Made by a program: the position numbers and the translations under genes. From Devosia submarina (GTDB lineage Bacteria > Pseudomonadota > Alphaproteobacteria > Rhizobiales > Devosiaceae), in the NCBI RefSeq assembly GCF_003056345.1, contig NZ_PYWB01000006.1:62001-126000 (forward strand): DNA of 64,000 bases. Reading direction: 5' to 3'. The notes beneath the pieces are model-generated. The model did not search any database. It saw only the letters and a program-made list of their open reading frames with translations, and had not been told where the DNA came from. Positions 37,308-47,414 of the stretch are shown one piece after another (position 1 is the first letter of the stretch; each line of letters begins with the position of its first letter).

Positions 37308-38909
37308 TTGAGATCGCGATACTCCCATATCCTGATGCTGGTGGGCGCAATCCTGGCGTTTCTGCCGATCCTTGCCGTTGACCACTTGCTGGACGGGTAT
37401 GTGCGCGGGCGCGAAAAAGCGGCGGCGCTGCAATATCTTGGATCCATTACTTCGCAGGTAGAATCTGGCGCAGCTGGCGCGATCGACTCCTTGCGCATGG
37501 TTCTGGCGGATAGTCCTTCCCTGTGCACGCCGACCTTTGTGGCCAATGCGCAGCGTGCAATTGAAACCAGCATCAATCTCAAGCAGCTGCTGGTGGAGAA
37601 TGGGGACCGTGTCCAATATTGCGACGCGCTTGGACGTAAGGTGGACTATTCGCCCGTGTCGGAAACCCTGCCCATTCCGGGGCGCACGGAAACCATGACG
37701 GTGGTGCGGCTGGGCGGCATGAGCGTTCCAGCGCTCAAGATCACGCAGGCGTTTGGAGCGACCCGGCAGGTATCGGCCTTTGTGCCGCTGCTGGGGCAAA
37801 GCGAAACGGCTTTGGCAAAGGGGTTGGATGGTGCGGCAATGCTGCGGATCGTCCTCACCAACGGTACCAGCGTAATGGCTGTTGGGGATACCAAAGCGTT
37901 TGACGAGAAGCACTCGGAAGGCGATTTCATCAGCGAGCGCGTATTTGCGGGCGAGCTGCCGCTGCAGGCGGAATATGCCGTGCCCTTTTCTGTAGCGCGC
38001 GCGGGCTATGCGGATCTTGATGTGGCTTTCACGATCATCAGCTGCGTGATGAGTGCGTCTTTCCTTCTGCTGGCGCTTCACTTCGTTCGCAAGTCGCGCG
38101 TCCCCGCGTTTGATCTGGAGCGGGCGATATCGCGCGGTGAAATCCGGCCCTATTATCAGCCGGTTATCAATCTGCGCACGGGCGAGCTCGAGGGCTGCGA
38201 AGTGCTGTGCCGGTGGGAAAAGAAGAACGGGCAGGTGGTGCCGCCCGGTGCGTTTATCGACTACGCCGAGGTGACGGGCCTCGCCATCCCCATGACCCTG
38301 TCGCTGATGCAGCAGGTGAAATACGATCTGGGCGATATCTGCCAGCAGATGCCGAACATAAAGGTGTCCATCAATCTGTTTGAAGGGCATTTCCGTGATG
38401 CCGGCATTGTGGACGATGTCGACGCGATCTTTGGCAATAGCAAGATCGCGATGCGCCAGCTGGTGTTTGAGATCACCGAGCGGCATCCGCTGGCCAATTC
38501 GACTGTCGCCTCCAGCGTTATTGCAGGCCTGCATGCGCTTGGGTGCAAGCTGGCGCTGGATGATGCGGGAACAGGGCATTCCAACCTTGCCTATATCGGC
38601 ACGCTGGGCGTCGACATCATTAAGATCGACCGCGTGTTCGTTGACATGGTCAAGCCGGACACGGCGCAGGTGCCCGTGCTCGATGGGCTGATTGCCCTGG
38701 CCAAGGACATGAATTGCGAGATCGTGGCTGAGGGCGTGGAAACCGAGGCGCAGGCGCTCTATCTGCGCTCGCATGGAGTGGTGCAGGCACAGGGCTTTAT
38801 CTTTGCGCCCGCACTCAAGGTGGGTGCCTTCAAGGAATTGGCGCTGGCGCTTCATGCCACCAAAAAGACCCGCAGCCGCATAGAAGGCGTTGTTGCCGCT
38901 GCGGCATAG
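37308..38909 (+). CDS. Membrane c-di-GMP phosphodiesterase with CSS motif and EAL domain
   Basis: This 533-residue protein has a first transmembrane helix (about 8-25), a periplasmic CSS-type sensor domain with two cysteines (in SLCTP and QYCDALG), a second helix (about 236-258) and a cytoplasmic EAL domain. Catalytic residues appear intact: EVL in place of EAL, the asparagine of VSINLFEG, FEITER, DDAGTGHS, DIIKIDRVF, EGVET and QAQGF. It should hydrolyse c-di-GMP under redox or envelope control, as in CSS-EAL proteins such as PdeC. The start is a TTG; an ATG at 37335 is an alternative. A CtrA-type site lies upstream. Confidence 0.9.
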   Translation: MRSRYSHILMLVGAILAFLPILAVDHLLDGYVRGREKAAALQYLGSITSQVESGAAGAIDSLRMVLADSPSLCTPTFVANAQRAIETSINLKQLLVENGDRVQYCDALGRKVDYSPVSETLPIPGRTETMTVVRLGGMSVPALKITQAFGATRQVSAFVPLLGQSETALAKGLDGAAMLRIVLTNGTSVMAVGDTKAFDEKHSEGDFISERVFAGELPLQAEYAVPFSVARAGYADLDVAFTIISCVMSASFLLLALHFVRKSRVPAFDLERAISRGEIRPYYQPVINLRTGELEGCEVLCRWEKKNGQVVPPGAFIDYAEVTGLAIPMTLSLMQQVKYDLGDICQQMPNIKVSINLFEGHFRDAGIVDDVDAIFGNSKIAMRQLVFEITERHPLANSTVASSVIAGLHALGCKLALDDAGTGHSNLAYIGTLGVDIIKIDRVFVDMVKPDTAQVPVLDGLIALAKDMNCEIVAEGVETEAQALYLRSHGVVQAQGFIFAPALKVGAFKELALALHATKKTRSRIEGVVAAAA

Positions 38910-39013
38910 GCCTTTGGGCGCACTTGCCGAACTAAGGTCTTTTCATCGTGGGCGATTGGTGGCACGAAGCGCGCAAAGGCCTGTTCTGGGCGGGCCAGCC
39001 GGGAGGACCATTC

Positions 39014-41299
39014 GTGTCGACTGATATCAACGAACAGCGGAAAGCCCTGCGTGAAGCGGCGCTGCATTTCCATCAATTTCCCAAGCCGGGAAAGCTCGAG
39101 ATTCAGCCGACAAAGCCACTCGGAAACCAGCGCGACCTGGCGCTGGCCTATTCTCCGGGGGTAGCAGCTCCCTGCGAGGAGATCGCCGAAAACCCCGATG
39201 TGGTGGGTAAATATACGTCGCGCCAGAATTTGGTGGCCGTGATCTCCAACGGCACGGCGGTGCTGGGCCTGGGCAATATCGGGGCGCTGGCGTCCAAGCC
39301 GGTGATGGAAGGCAAGGCGGTCCTGTTCAAGAAGTTCGCCGGGATCGATGTCTTCGATCTTGAGATTGATGAGCTGGACCCGCAGAAATTTATTGACGCT
39401 GTGGCGCCGCTCTGGCCGACCTTTGGCGGCATCAATCTTGAAGATATTCGTGCGCCCGACTGCTTCGAGATCGAGGAAGCGCTGCGCGAGCGCATGCCCA
39501 TCCCCGTCTTTCATGACGATCAGCACGGCACTGCCATTATTGTGGGCGCCGCTGTGCTCAACGGGCTCGAGCTCAAGGGCAAGCGCATCGAGGACGTTAA
39601 GATCTGCGCCTCTGGGGCAGGAGCCGCGGCCATTGCGTGCCTCAATGTGCTGGTGGCGCTGGGCGCCAAGCACGAGAATATCTGGGTGGCCGACAAGGAT
39701 GGTCTTGTCACCCACAAGCGCAATGATGTGAACGACAAATGGCGTGGTCAATTCCGCCGTACCAGCGATGCGACGACGCTTGCCGAAGTGATCGAGGGCG
39801 CAGACATATTCCTGGGCCTTTCGGCGGCCGGCGCGCTGAAGCCCGAGATGTTGGCCAAGATGGCGCCCAAGCCGCTTATCCTGGCGCTGGCCAATCCTTA
39901 TCCCGAGATCATGCCCGAACTGGCCAAGGAGATCCGGCCGGACGCAATGGTTTGTACCGGGCGTTCGGACTTCCCCAATCAGGTCAATAATGTCCTGTGC
40001 TTCCCGTTTATCTTCCGCGGTGCGCTTGATGTAGGGGCGACCACGATCAACGAGGAAATGAAGCTGGCGGCTGTGCGGGCGATTGCCAAGCTGGCACATG
40101 AGCCGGGGCTGGAAAGCTCGCCTTCGGGGGCGCCGGCGGTGTTCGGCCCGGACCACATCATTCCCAATCCGTTTGACCAGCGGCTGATCTTGCGCATTGC
40201 GCCGGCTGTGGCACGCGCGGCGATGGAGTCTGGCGTTGCCAAGAACCCGATTTCAGATTGGTCGGCCTATCAGGACAGCCTCAACCGTTTTGTGTTCCGT
40301 TCGGGCCTCGTCATGAAGCCAATCATCGACCGGGCACAGGGACAGAATAAACGCATTGCCTTCGCCGATGGCGAGGACGAGCGTGTGTTGCGGGCAACGC
40401 AGGTGCTTCTGGAAGAGCGCATTGCCCGGGCGATCCTGATCGGGCGTCCGTCGGTGATCGAAGCCCGTATCGAGCGGTTCGGGCTCAATTTGCGTCCGGG
40501 TACGGATTTCGAAATTATCAACCCCGAGGACGATCCGCGTTACCGTGACTATGTCAGCCTGTTCCACTCGCTGGTGGGCCGGGATGGGGTGACGCCCGAT
40601 ACGGCGCGGCAGGTCGTGCGCACCAATACGACTGTGATCGGAAGCCTTGCCGTCAAGCGCGGTGAGGCCGATGCGCTAATCTGTGGCCTTCAAGGACGGT
40701 TTATCAAGCACGTGCGCGATATCCGTTCGGTGATCGGGCTGCAGGAAGGACTTGTGGATGCGTCGGCGCTGTCCATGCTGATTATGCCGCGTGGCGTGTT
40801 TTTCCTTGCCGACACCTATGTCAACATGGACCCGACACCCGACGAGATCGTGGGTATAGCGTTGCAGGCGCGTAACCACCTCAAGCGCTTCAACATCGAG
40901 GCTCGGGTGGCTCTGCTGAGCTATTCCAATTTTGGTTCGCGCGACGGCGACAGCGCCTACAAGATGCGCGAGGTCTACAAGCGGCTCAAGATGATCGCGC
41001 CCGACATGATCGTTGAAGGTGAAATGCAGGGCGACGTTGCGCTGAACCAGGGACTGCGCGAGCGCTATGTTCCGGACAGCATCCTGAGTGGTGAAGCAAA
41101 CCTGCTGATCTTCCCGAATCTGGACGCAGCGAACCTGTCCATGACGTTGCTGAAAGAAACCAACAATGCTCAGGGCGTTGGGCCGATCCTGATGGGTCCC
41201 AAGGCGCCGGCGCATATTTTGGCGCCATCGAGCACCAGCCGTGGCATCGTCAATATGGCTGCGATCGCTGCCACCGAAGCTCTTGGAGTCGACCAATGA
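39014..41299 (+). CDS. maeB: NADP-dependent malic enzyme fused to a phosphotransacetylase-like domain
   Basis: This cytoplasmic protein of 761 residues decarboxylates malate to pyruvate. Residues 1 to about 430 are the malic enzyme ([25 protein letters not shown], nucleotide-binding segment with [11 protein letters not shown]). The C-terminal 330 residues resemble phosphotransacetylase and act in rhizobial enzymes as a regulatory and oligomerisation domain. The GTG at 39014 is chosen over the GTG at 38948 because GGGAGG precedes it and the length matches rhizobial enzymes. Its stop overlaps the Dabb gene start. Confidence 0.94.
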   Translation: MSTDINEQRKALREAALHFHQFPKPGKLEIQPTKPLGNQRDLALAYSPGVAAPCEEIAENPDVVGKYTSRQNLVAVISNGTAVLGLGNIGALASKPVMEGKAVLFKKFAGIDVFDLEIDELDPQKFIDAVAPLWPTFGGINLEDIRAPDCFEIEEALRERMPIPVFHDDQHGTAIIVGAAVLNGLELKGKRIEDVKICASGAGAAAIACLNVLVALGAKHENIWVADKDGLVTHKRNDVNDKWRGQFRRTSDATTLAEVIEGADIFLGLSAAGALKPEMLAKMAPKPLILALANPYPEIMPELAKEIRPDAMVCTGRSDFPNQVNNVLCFPFIFRGALDVGATTINEEMKLAAVRAIAKLAHEPGLESSPSGAPAVFGPDHIIPNPFDQRLILRIAPAVARAAMESGVAKNPISDWSAYQDSLNRFVFRSGLVMKPIIDRAQGQNKRIAFADGEDERVLRATQVLLEERIARAILIGRPSVIEARIERFGLNLRPGTDFEIINPEDDPRYRDYVSLFHSLVGRDGVTPDTARQVVRTNTTVIGSLAVKRGEADALICGLQGRFIKHVRDIRSVIGLQEGLVDASALSMLIMPRGVFFLADTYVNMDPTPDEIVGIALQARNHLKRFNIEARVALLSYSNFGSRDGDSAYKMREVYKRLKMIAPDMIVEGEMQGDVALNQGLRERYVPDSILSGEANLLIFPNLDAANLSMTLLKETNNAQGVGPILMGPKAPAHILAPSSTSRGIVNMAAIAATEALGVDQ

Positions 41300-41586
41300 T
41301 CCGCCACACCGTGGTTTTCACGCTCAAGCACGCGCAGGGTTCAGCTGAGGAAGCCGCGTTCCTGCGAGATGCCAAGGTGCTGGCCGGCATTCCCGGTGTG
41401 GAAAAGTTCGAGCAGCTTCGGCAGGTGAGCCCCAAGAACGACTATGCGTTCGGCTTCTCCATGGAGTTCGTCGATCAGGCTGCCTATTCGGGCTATAATG
41501 ATCATCCCGACCATGTCGCGTTTGTGCGGGACCGTTGGGAGCCGGAAGTGGAGCGGTTCCTCGAGATTGACTACGTCCCGGTTTGA
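41296..41586 (+). CDS. Dabb family (stress-responsive A/B barrel) protein
   Basis: This 96-residue protein has the RHTVVFTLKH opening strand and the HPDHVAFVRDRWEPEV segment near the end, the hallmarks of the dimeric alpha/beta barrel Dabb family. Function in bacteria is mostly unknown. The ATG overlaps the maeB stop (ATGA), so it is translationally coupled to the malic enzyme. Confidence 0.88.
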   Translation: MIRHTVVFTLKHAQGSAEEAAFLRDAKVLAGIPGVEKFEQLRQVSPKNDYAFGFSMEFVDQAAYSGYNDHPDHVAFVRDRWEPEVERFLEIDYVPV

Positions 41587-41593
41587 CCGGGAC

Positions 41594-42190
41594 CTACATG
41601 CCCAGCCATTTGGTGACGAGATAGGCCAGCATTCCGGCCCCCGCTGCCATGACGCCCAGGGCGAGCAGCAGCAATGCGCCGTCGCGGGTGGTCAGGCTCA
41701 GGCCCAGTGCTGCCAGGACGCTGCCGGCCGTAGTTGATGCGCCGGGCACCAGCTCCATGGGTGGCATGGTCAGCGCCACCAAAATGCAGATGAGGGCGAC
41801 AAGGCGTTGGCCAGGGTCTGCTGTCAGCATGGTGAGACGCGGACGGCTGATCCGATCAAGCAAGCGGCCAGCGGGCTTGATAAAGCCAAGAGCCTTGGCG
41901 GCGCGCTCTCCCGACAGCTTGGCCGAGCGAATTTTCTGCGGCAGCCATATGGTCTTGCGGCCCAGAACGATCTGGCCGGCCACCAGGATCGTCAGGACGG
42001 CGACAAAGGTTGGCAGAGTGGGCACAAGGCTGAGTGGCGAGACCACCAGCATGGCCGGAAAGAACAGCATGGGCCCCGCAATACGCCGGCCCGCGACTGC
42101 CTCGATCGTGCCAATGGATAGGGATTGGTCCTGCTCGACGCGGCTGCTGATCTGCTCCAGGAGATCGGAGATAGTTGGTTGATCGTTCAA
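41594..42190 (-). CDS. exoD: ExoD family membrane protein
   Basis: ExoD proteins were named after a Rhizobium gene affecting exopolysaccharide and alkali tolerance; their molecular role is unclear. This product has an N-terminal soluble segment, a helical pair around FFPAMLVVSPLSLVPTLPTF, a basic loop with KIRSAKLSGERAAKAL, and three C-terminal helices. The start is uncertain. A TTG at 42190 gives 198 residues and a family-like N-terminus, while an ATG at 42271 would give 225 residues but crowd the divergent ftsB promoter. Confidence 0.82.
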   Translation of the reverse strand: MNDQPTISDLLEQISSRVEQDQSLSIGTIEAVAGRRIAGPMLFFPAMLVVSPLSLVPTLPTFVAVLTILVAGQIVLGRKTIWLPQKIRSAKLSGERAAKALGFIKPAGRLLDRISRPRLTMLTADPGQRLVALICILVALTMPPMELVPGASTTAGSVLAALGLSLTTRDGALLLLALGVMAAGAGMLAYLVTKWLGM

Positions 42191-42291
42191 GCGTTTTCCC
42201 CAAGGAGCGACAAAGCCAGCCTCACCGCATAATGGGAAACGATGTGTTAAGCGATAGCGCGGCATAATCACGATGCGTTCATTGGTGACCC

Positions 42292-42690
42292 ATGCCCACC
42301 CGTCTCAAACGACCTGCCATATGGCGCCCGCTGGCGCTCACCGCTGCTCTTTTGAGCTTCCAAGGCTATCTGGCATTTTCGGCTATCGGTGGGCAGTTCG
42401 GCATCGAGAATCGTACCCAGATTCTTCTGGATATCGATCAGCTCAAGGGCAAATCGGCTGCTTTGCAGGCGGAGATCGATGCTTATCGGCATCGGGCAAC
42501 GCTGATGGATACACGGCGGCTTGATCCTGATATCATCACTGAACGCGCCCGAGCGCTGTTGAACATGGCCCATCCAGATGATGTAGTGGTGATGGTCCAT
42601 CCTGACTCGGGTAAACCACTATCTGGTTCATTCGATGAAATAACCGAAGATCGGTTAAATGAGATAAACTCAGCAGTGCCAACGCTTTAG
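42292..42690 (+). CDS. ftsB: FtsB/DivIC-like septum formation initiator
   Basis: This 132-residue bitopic membrane protein has one helix at about 13-32 and then a coiled coil (about 40-70, including DIDQLKGKSAALQAEIDAYRH). FtsB bridges FtsL and FtsQ in the divisome. The RRLDPDIITERARALLNMAHPDDVVV segment is typical of alphaproteobacterial FtsB, which is usually encoded between eno and pdhA; here pdhA follows but eno is missing. The start is the ATG following the divergent exoD gap. Confidence 0.88.
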   Translation: MPTRLKRPAIWRPLALTAALLSFQGYLAFSAIGGQFGIENRTQILLDIDQLKGKSAALQAEIDAYRHRATLMDTRRLDPDIITERARALLNMAHPDDVVVMVHPDSGKPLSGSFDEITEDRLNEINSAVPTL

Positions 42691-42716
42691 ATAGGGTTTC
42701 GTTTTCCGCTGGAGCA

Positions 42717-42745
42717 TTGTGTTCTGCCAGTGCCTTGCGTTATGA
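42717..42745 (+). promoter_or_regulatory. Candidate promoter of the pdh operon
   Basis: TTGTGT (42717-42722) and TTATGA (42740-42745) are separated by 17 bases, ending 60 bases before the pdhA start. It is a moderate match to a housekeeping promoter. Confidence 0.4.
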
Positions 42746-42805
42746 TGCGCCGATGTGGCCAAGTCGGGCCAAGCGGCAAATCATTTCCCTGCGGAGCGTT
42801 TTTCT

Positions 42806-43825
42806 ATGGCGCGTAAAGCTGTGGCCACCCAGGCTAGCACACAATCCAATATTCCCCAGTTCACTCCCGAGCAGGACCTCGAAGCCTATCGCGAAATGCT
42901 GCTGATCCGGCGTTTCGAGGAAAAGGCCGGCCAGATGTATGGCATGGGCCTGATTGGCGGGTTCTGCCACCTTTACATCGGCCAGGAAGCGGTGGTGACC
43001 GGCGTCACCATGGCTTCGGAGAAGGGCAAGGACGCGCAGATCACCGGATATCGTGACCACGGGCACATGCTGGTGATGGGGCTCGACCCCAAGGGCGTCA
43101 TGGCCGAGCTCACCGGACGCCAGGGCGGCCTTTCCAAGGGCAAGGGCGGCTCGATGCACATGTTCTCAAACGAGCATCGATTCTATGGCGGCAATGGCAT
43201 TGTGGGCGCCCAGGTTTCGCTCGGCGCAGGTTTGGCTTTCGCCGCGAAATACCGAGGCGATAATTCGGTGTCGCTCGCCTATTTCGGCGACGGCGCGGCC
43301 AATCAGGGCCAGGTCTATGAGAGCTTCAACATGGCAAAGCTCTGGAAGCTGCCTGTTGTGTTCATCATCGAAAACAACAAATACGCAATGGGCACCTCGA
43401 TCGAGCGCGCCGCGGCGACGACCGATTTCTCCAAGCGCGGCGCTTCGTTCGACATTCCGGGCGAGCAGGTCGATGGCATGGATGTGCGCATGGTCTATGA
43501 CGCAGCGCAGCGGGCCATTGAATATGCGCGTTCAGGGCAGGGCCCATACATCCTGGAAATGCTGACCTATCGCTATCGCGGGCACTCCATGTCCGATCCG
43601 GCGAAATATCGCACCAAGGACGAAGTGACCAAGTACCGCCAGGAGCGCGACCCGATCGAGCAGGTCAAGGCGCGGCTGCTGGAAAACGGCGTGCAGACCG
43701 AAGAGCAGCTCAAGGCGATTGAGAACGAGATTCGCGCCATTGTGACGGAAGCGGCTGACTTTGCGACCAACGACAAAGAGCCCGATCCAGCCGAATTGTG
43801 GACCGACATAACCATCAGCGCCTGA
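42806..43825 (+). CDS. pdhA: Pyruvate dehydrogenase E1 component, alpha subunit
   Basis: This 339-residue subunit of the alpha2beta2 E1 enzyme binds thiamine diphosphate and decarboxylates pyruvate. The TPP motif is GDGAANQGQVYESFN, and the phosphorylation-loop segment RYRGHSMSDPAKYRTKDEV is present. The start is the ATG at 42806, with a GGAG about ten bases upstream; the upstream in-frame GTG at 42755 lies within the promoter region. It is the first gene of the pdhABC-lpd cluster. Confidence 0.96.
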   Translation: MARKAVATQASTQSNIPQFTPEQDLEAYREMLLIRRFEEKAGQMYGMGLIGGFCHLYIGQEAVVTGVTMASEKGKDAQITGYRDHGHMLVMGLDPKGVMAELTGRQGGLSKGKGGSMHMFSNEHRFYGGNGIVGAQVSLGAGLAFAAKYRGDNSVSLAYFGDGAANQGQVYESFNMAKLWKLPVVFIIENNKYAMGTSIERAAATTDFSKRGASFDIPGEQVDGMDVRMVYDAAQRAIEYARSGQGPYILEMLTYRYRGHSMSDPAKYRTKDEVTKYRQERDPIEQVKARLLENGVQTEEQLKAIENEIRAIVTEAADFATNDKEPDPAELWTDITISA

Positions 43826-43913
43826 CCCAAGCGGGCGCTTGTATGCCCAATATTGACCCATCTGCCCGCCGTGTGGCTCCCGATGCCCGGCGTCTCATTG
43901 CTGGAGAGCTCCA

Positions 43914-45314
43914 ATGCCTCAAATCCTGATGCCTGCGCTGTCGCCGACCATGGAGGAGGGCAAGCTCTCCAAATGGCTGGTCAAGGTCGGTGACACTGTT
44001 TCACCCGGCGATGTGCTGGCCGAAATCGAGACCGACAAGGCGACCATGGAAGTGGAAGCTGTCGATGGCGGCACCGTGCAGTCCCTGATGATTGAGGAAG
44101 GCACCGAGGGCGTGAAGGTGAATACTCCCATCGCGCTGGTGCTGGGAGAGGATGAAGAGCTGGGCGAAGCCAAGCAGAGCGCGGCGCAGACGACATCGTC
44201 CGATCCGCAGGGGCAGTCGCCCGTAGCCGACGCTGCGACCGTGCCGGCGGAAGCCAAGGCTGCTCCGGCTGCTGCCGAGGCGCCCAAGTTTGCTGCGCAG
44301 AACGATCCGGACCTGCCTGAGGGCGTGGAAATGGTCGAGATGACCGTTCGCCAGGCGCTGAACGAGGCAATGGCCGAGGAGCTTCGTCGCGACAAGGACG
44401 TCTTCATCATGGGCGAGGAAGTTGCCCAGTATCAGGGCGCCTACAAGATCACGCAGAATCTCCTCGAAGAGTTCGGGCCCGAGCGCGTGGTTGATACGCC
44501 GATTACCGAGCACGGCTTCGCGGGCCTTGCCGTTGGTGCGGCCTTTGCTGGCTTGAAGCCCATCGTTGAATTCATGACCTGGAACTTTGCCATGCAGGCA
44601 ATTGACCAGATCATCAACTCGGCGGCCAAGCAGCTTTATATGTCCGGTGGCCAGGTTACGGCTCCCATGGTGTTCCGCGGCCCGAACGGTCCAGCGGCGC
44701 GCGTAGGTGCGCAGCACAGCCAGGATTTCTCGGCATGGTATTCGCATGTGCCGGGTCTCACCGTGATTGCGCCCTATAGTGCGGCAGACGCCAAGGGGCT
44801 GCTGAAATCGGCAATCCGTTCGCCCAATCCGGTCGTGTTCCTCGAGAACGAAATTCTCTATGGCTCCACCGGCCTTGTGCCCAAAATGGACGATTTCCTG
44901 CTGCCGATCGGCAAGGCGCGTATCGCCCGCAAGGGTGCTGACGTGACCATCGTGTCGTTTTCCATGGGCATGCGCTATGCGACGCAGGCAACCGAAATCC
45001 TGGTCAATGCAGGTGTCGATGTGGAATTGATCGACCTGCGCACGCTGCGGCCGATGGACAGCGACACGGTGATCGAGTCGGTCAAGAAGACCAGTCGCCT
45101 TGTGACGGTGGAAGAAGGCTGGCCGCAGGGCGGTATCGGCGCCGAGCTGTCGGCCCGCGTGATGGAACAGGCGTTCGACTACCTCGACGCGCCTGTGATG
45201 CGCGTCACCGGCAAGGACGTGCCGATGCCCTATGCGGCAAACCTGGAAAAGCTGGCGCTGCCGAACGTCGATGAAGTGGTGGCCGCGGTTAACGCTGTCA
45301 CCTACCGCTCGTAA
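43914..45314 (+). CDS. pdhB: Pyruvate dehydrogenase E1 component, beta subunit, with lipoyl domain
   Basis: The 466 residues comprise an N-terminal lipoyl domain (1 to about 80; the lipoylated lysine is in [13 protein letters not shown]), an alanine- and proline-rich linker (about 85-130) and the E1 beta transketolase-like domain. An extra lipoyl domain on E1 beta is a known feature of rhizobial and other alphaproteobacterial complexes. It follows pdhA by 88 bases and precedes pdhC by 11. Confidence 0.96.
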   Translation: MPQILMPALSPTMEEGKLSKWLVKVGDTVSPGDVLAEIETDKATMEVEAVDGGTVQSLMIEEGTEGVKVNTPIALVLGEDEELGEAKQSAAQTTSSDPQGQSPVADAATVPAEAKAAPAAAEAPKFAAQNDPDLPEGVEMVEMTVRQALNEAMAEELRRDKDVFIMGEEVAQYQGAYKITQNLLEEFGPERVVDTPITEHGFAGLAVGAAFAGLKPIVEFMTWNFAMQAIDQIINSAAKQLYMSGGQVTAPMVFRGPNGPAARVGAQHSQDFSAWYSHVPGLTVIAPYSAADAKGLLKSAIRSPNPVVFLENEILYGSTGLVPKMDDFLLPIGKARIARKGADVTIVSFSMGMRYATQATEILVNAGVDVELIDLRTLRPMDSDTVIESVKKTSRLVTVEEGWPQGGIGAELSARVMEQAFDYLDAPVMRVTGKDVPMPYAANLEKLALPNVDEVVAAVNAVTYRS

Positions 45315-45325
45315 GGAGATCTGGG

Positions 45326-46732
45326 ATGCCGATCAATATTACCATGCCGGCCCTTTCTCCCACGATGGAAGAGGGCAAGCTCGCCAAGTGGCACGTCAAG
45401 GAAGGGGACAGCGTTTCTTCCGGTGACGTGATCGCCGAGATCGAAACCGATAAGGCCACGATGGAAGTCGAGGCCGTGGACGAGGGCAAGATCGGCAAGA
45501 TCATGGTTGCCGAGGGCAGCGAGGGCGTGAAGGTCAACGCCGTTATCGCCGTGCTGCTGCAGGAAGGCGAAAGCGCTGATGCAGCGCCTGCACCGCAGGC
45601 GGAGGCACCAAAGCCTGCCGGGGCACCAAAAGCCGAAGCGCCAAAGCCAGATTCGCCCAAGGCCGATGCTGGTACGCTTATGTATGACAAGGGCACGCAG
45701 ACGGGTTCGACCGCTCCGGTTGCCAACAGCAACACAGGGAGCAGCGCTCCCCAGGCAGTTGCGGCTCCAGCCAGCAAGTCCGAGGGCGGCAAGGTGTTTG
45801 CCTCCCCGCTGGCGCGACGGCTCGCCAAGGAAGCTGGCATCGATGTGTCAGCGATTTCTGGTTCGGGTCCCAAGGGACGCGTCGTGAAATCGGACGTGGA
45901 AGCCGCCAAGTCTGGCAAGACGCCGCTCAAGGCCGCAGCGTCGGCGCCCGTAACTGCACAAGCTGCTGGTGGCGCAGCTCCAGCTGGTGGCATGACCAAG
46001 GCGCAGGTATTGGCGCTTTATCCAGAAGGCTCCTACGAGCTCGTGCCCAACGATGGCATGCGCAAGGTCGTGGCGCAGCGCCTGACCGAATCCAAGCAGA
46101 CCGTGCCGCATTTCTATCTGACGCTCGACTGCAAGATCGACGCGTTGATGGCGGCGCGCGAGCAGATCAATGCATCTGCCCCCAAGGGCAAGGACGGCAA
46201 GCCCGCGTTCAAGCTTTCGGTCAATGACTTCGTGATGAAGGCCTGGGCCGTGGCGCTGCAGCGCGTGCCTGCGGCGAACGCCACCTGGGCAGGGGACTCT
46301 ATCCTCTACCATAAGCGCAGTGACGTCGCGGTTGCCGTGGCGGTGCCGGGTGGGCTGTTCACGCCGGTGGTGAAGTCTTGCGACACCAAGACGCTGCGCG
46401 AGATCTCCGAAGAGGTCAAGGATCTGGCAAGCCGCGCCAAGAGCAAGAAGCTGGCACCGCATGAATACCAGGGCGGTGCCTCCTCGGTTTCCAATTTGGG
46501 CATGTTCGGCATCAAGCATTTTTCGGCAGTGATCAACCCACCGCATGGCACAATCCTGGCCGTTGGTGTGGGCGAGGAGCGCGTTTATCCCGAAAATGGG
46601 CAGATCAAGATTGGCCAGTTCATGACTGTGACGCTCTCCTGCGATCACCGTGCAGTGGACGGTGCGCTTGGCGCAGAAGTGCTCGGCGTGTTCAAGGGGC
46701 TGATCGAAAACCCGGTCATGATGCTGGCTTAA
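45326..46732 (+). CDS. pdhC: Dihydrolipoyllysine acetyltransferase (E2 of pyruvate dehydrogenase)
   Basis: This 468-residue core enzyme carries one lipoyl domain ([17 protein letters not shown] near 35-50), a linker, a peripheral-subunit binding domain ([20 protein letters not shown] near 155-175) and a catalytic domain ending with [16 protein letters not shown], which holds the active-site histidine and aspartate. AAGGAG precedes the ATG. It transfers acetyl groups to CoA. Confidence 0.96.
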   Translation: MPINITMPALSPTMEEGKLAKWHVKEGDSVSSGDVIAEIETDKATMEVEAVDEGKIGKIMVAEGSEGVKVNAVIAVLLQEGESADAAPAPQAEAPKPAGAPKAEAPKPDSPKADAGTLMYDKGTQTGSTAPVANSNTGSSAPQAVAAPASKSEGGKVFASPLARRLAKEAGIDVSAISGSGPKGRVVKSDVEAAKSGKTPLKAAASAPVTAQAAGGAAPAGGMTKAQVLALYPEGSYELVPNDGMRKVVAQRLTESKQTVPHFYLTLDCKIDALMAAREQINASAPKGKDGKPAFKLSVNDFVMKAWAVALQRVPAANATWAGDSILYHKRSDVAVAVAVPGGLFTPVVKSCDTKTLREISEEVKDLASRAKSKKLAPHEYQGGASSVSNLGMFGIKHFSAVINPPHGTILAVGVGEERVYPENGQIKIGQFMTVTLSCDHRAVDGALGAEVLGVFKGLIENPVMMLA

Positions 46733-46745
46733 GGGCGGTCTGGCG

Positions 46746-47387
46746 ATGAAAACCATTCTCGCCTTTGGCGACAGCTTGACGTTTGGGGCCAATCCGCAGC
46801 CCAATGGGCAGCGGCATGCCTATGAGGATCGTTGGCCGACGGCGCTGGAGACAGCGCTGGGTGGGAAGGCGCGCGTGATTGCCGAGGGACTTGGCGGGCG
46901 CACGACAGTGTTCGATGATTTCTCGAACGCTGCCGATCGCAATGGTGCGCGCGTGTTGCCGACCTTGCTCGAAAGCCACAAGCCGCTCGACCTTGTCATC
47001 ATCATGCTCGGCACCAATGACCTCAAGGTTTACCTCAATGGCACCGCCTTTGGCGCCGCCATGGGGATCAAGCGGCTGGTCCAGATTGTGCGCACTCATC
47101 CTTACGACGCGGGAATGCCTGTTCCGCAGGTGATCGTGGTGGCGCCGCCGTTGACGGTGGAGACCGACCACGTCGATTTGCACCCGATGTTTGCACCGCG
47201 GGCAGACGAAGCAAAGCTGTTCGACTTCTACTATAGCCGCGTCGCCAATGAGCTTGGCGCCGGGTATTTCAACGCCGCGAGCGTGGCGGTTGCCGATCGT
47301 GCCGATGGCGTTCATCTTGATCCGGCCAATACCCGCGCCATTGGCGAGGGACTTGCGCCGCTCGTTACACAAATGCTGGGTCTGTGA
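46746..47387 (+). CDS. SGNH/GDSL family hydrolase
   Basis: This 213-residue esterase-type hydrolase has block I GDSLTFG (residues 8-14), the conserved glycine in EGLGGRT, the GTND block (about 94-97) and the catalytic aspartate and histidine in DGVHLD. It lacks a signal peptide, so it is cytoplasmic. It is set inside the pdh cluster, 14 bases after pdhC and 28 before lpd, in the same place as in rhizobial genomes. The conserved position hints at a role linked to the lipoyl or acyl chemistry of the complex, but none is established. Confidence 0.9.
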   Translation: MKTILAFGDSLTFGANPQPNGQRHAYEDRWPTALETALGGKARVIAEGLGGRTTVFDDFSNAADRNGARVLPTLLESHKPLDLVIIMLGTNDLKVYLNGTAFGAAMGIKRLVQIVRTHPYDAGMPVPQVIVVAPPLTVETDHVDLHPMFAPRADEAKLFDFYYSRVANELGAGYFNAASVAVADRADGVHLDPANTRAIGEGLAPLVTQMLGL

Positions 47388-47414
47388 CCCGACTAGACCA
47401 TTCTGGAGGCCCAA

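Noticed and set aside
37254..40156. Two antisense ORFs opposite the EAL gene and maeB
   Set aside because: They are rich in H, R and P with no domain, as expected for reverse reading of GC-rich genes.
43914..44150. Lipoyl domain on E1 beta as an unusual fusion
   Set aside because: It is a known feature of rhizobial pyruvate dehydrogenase, so not novel.
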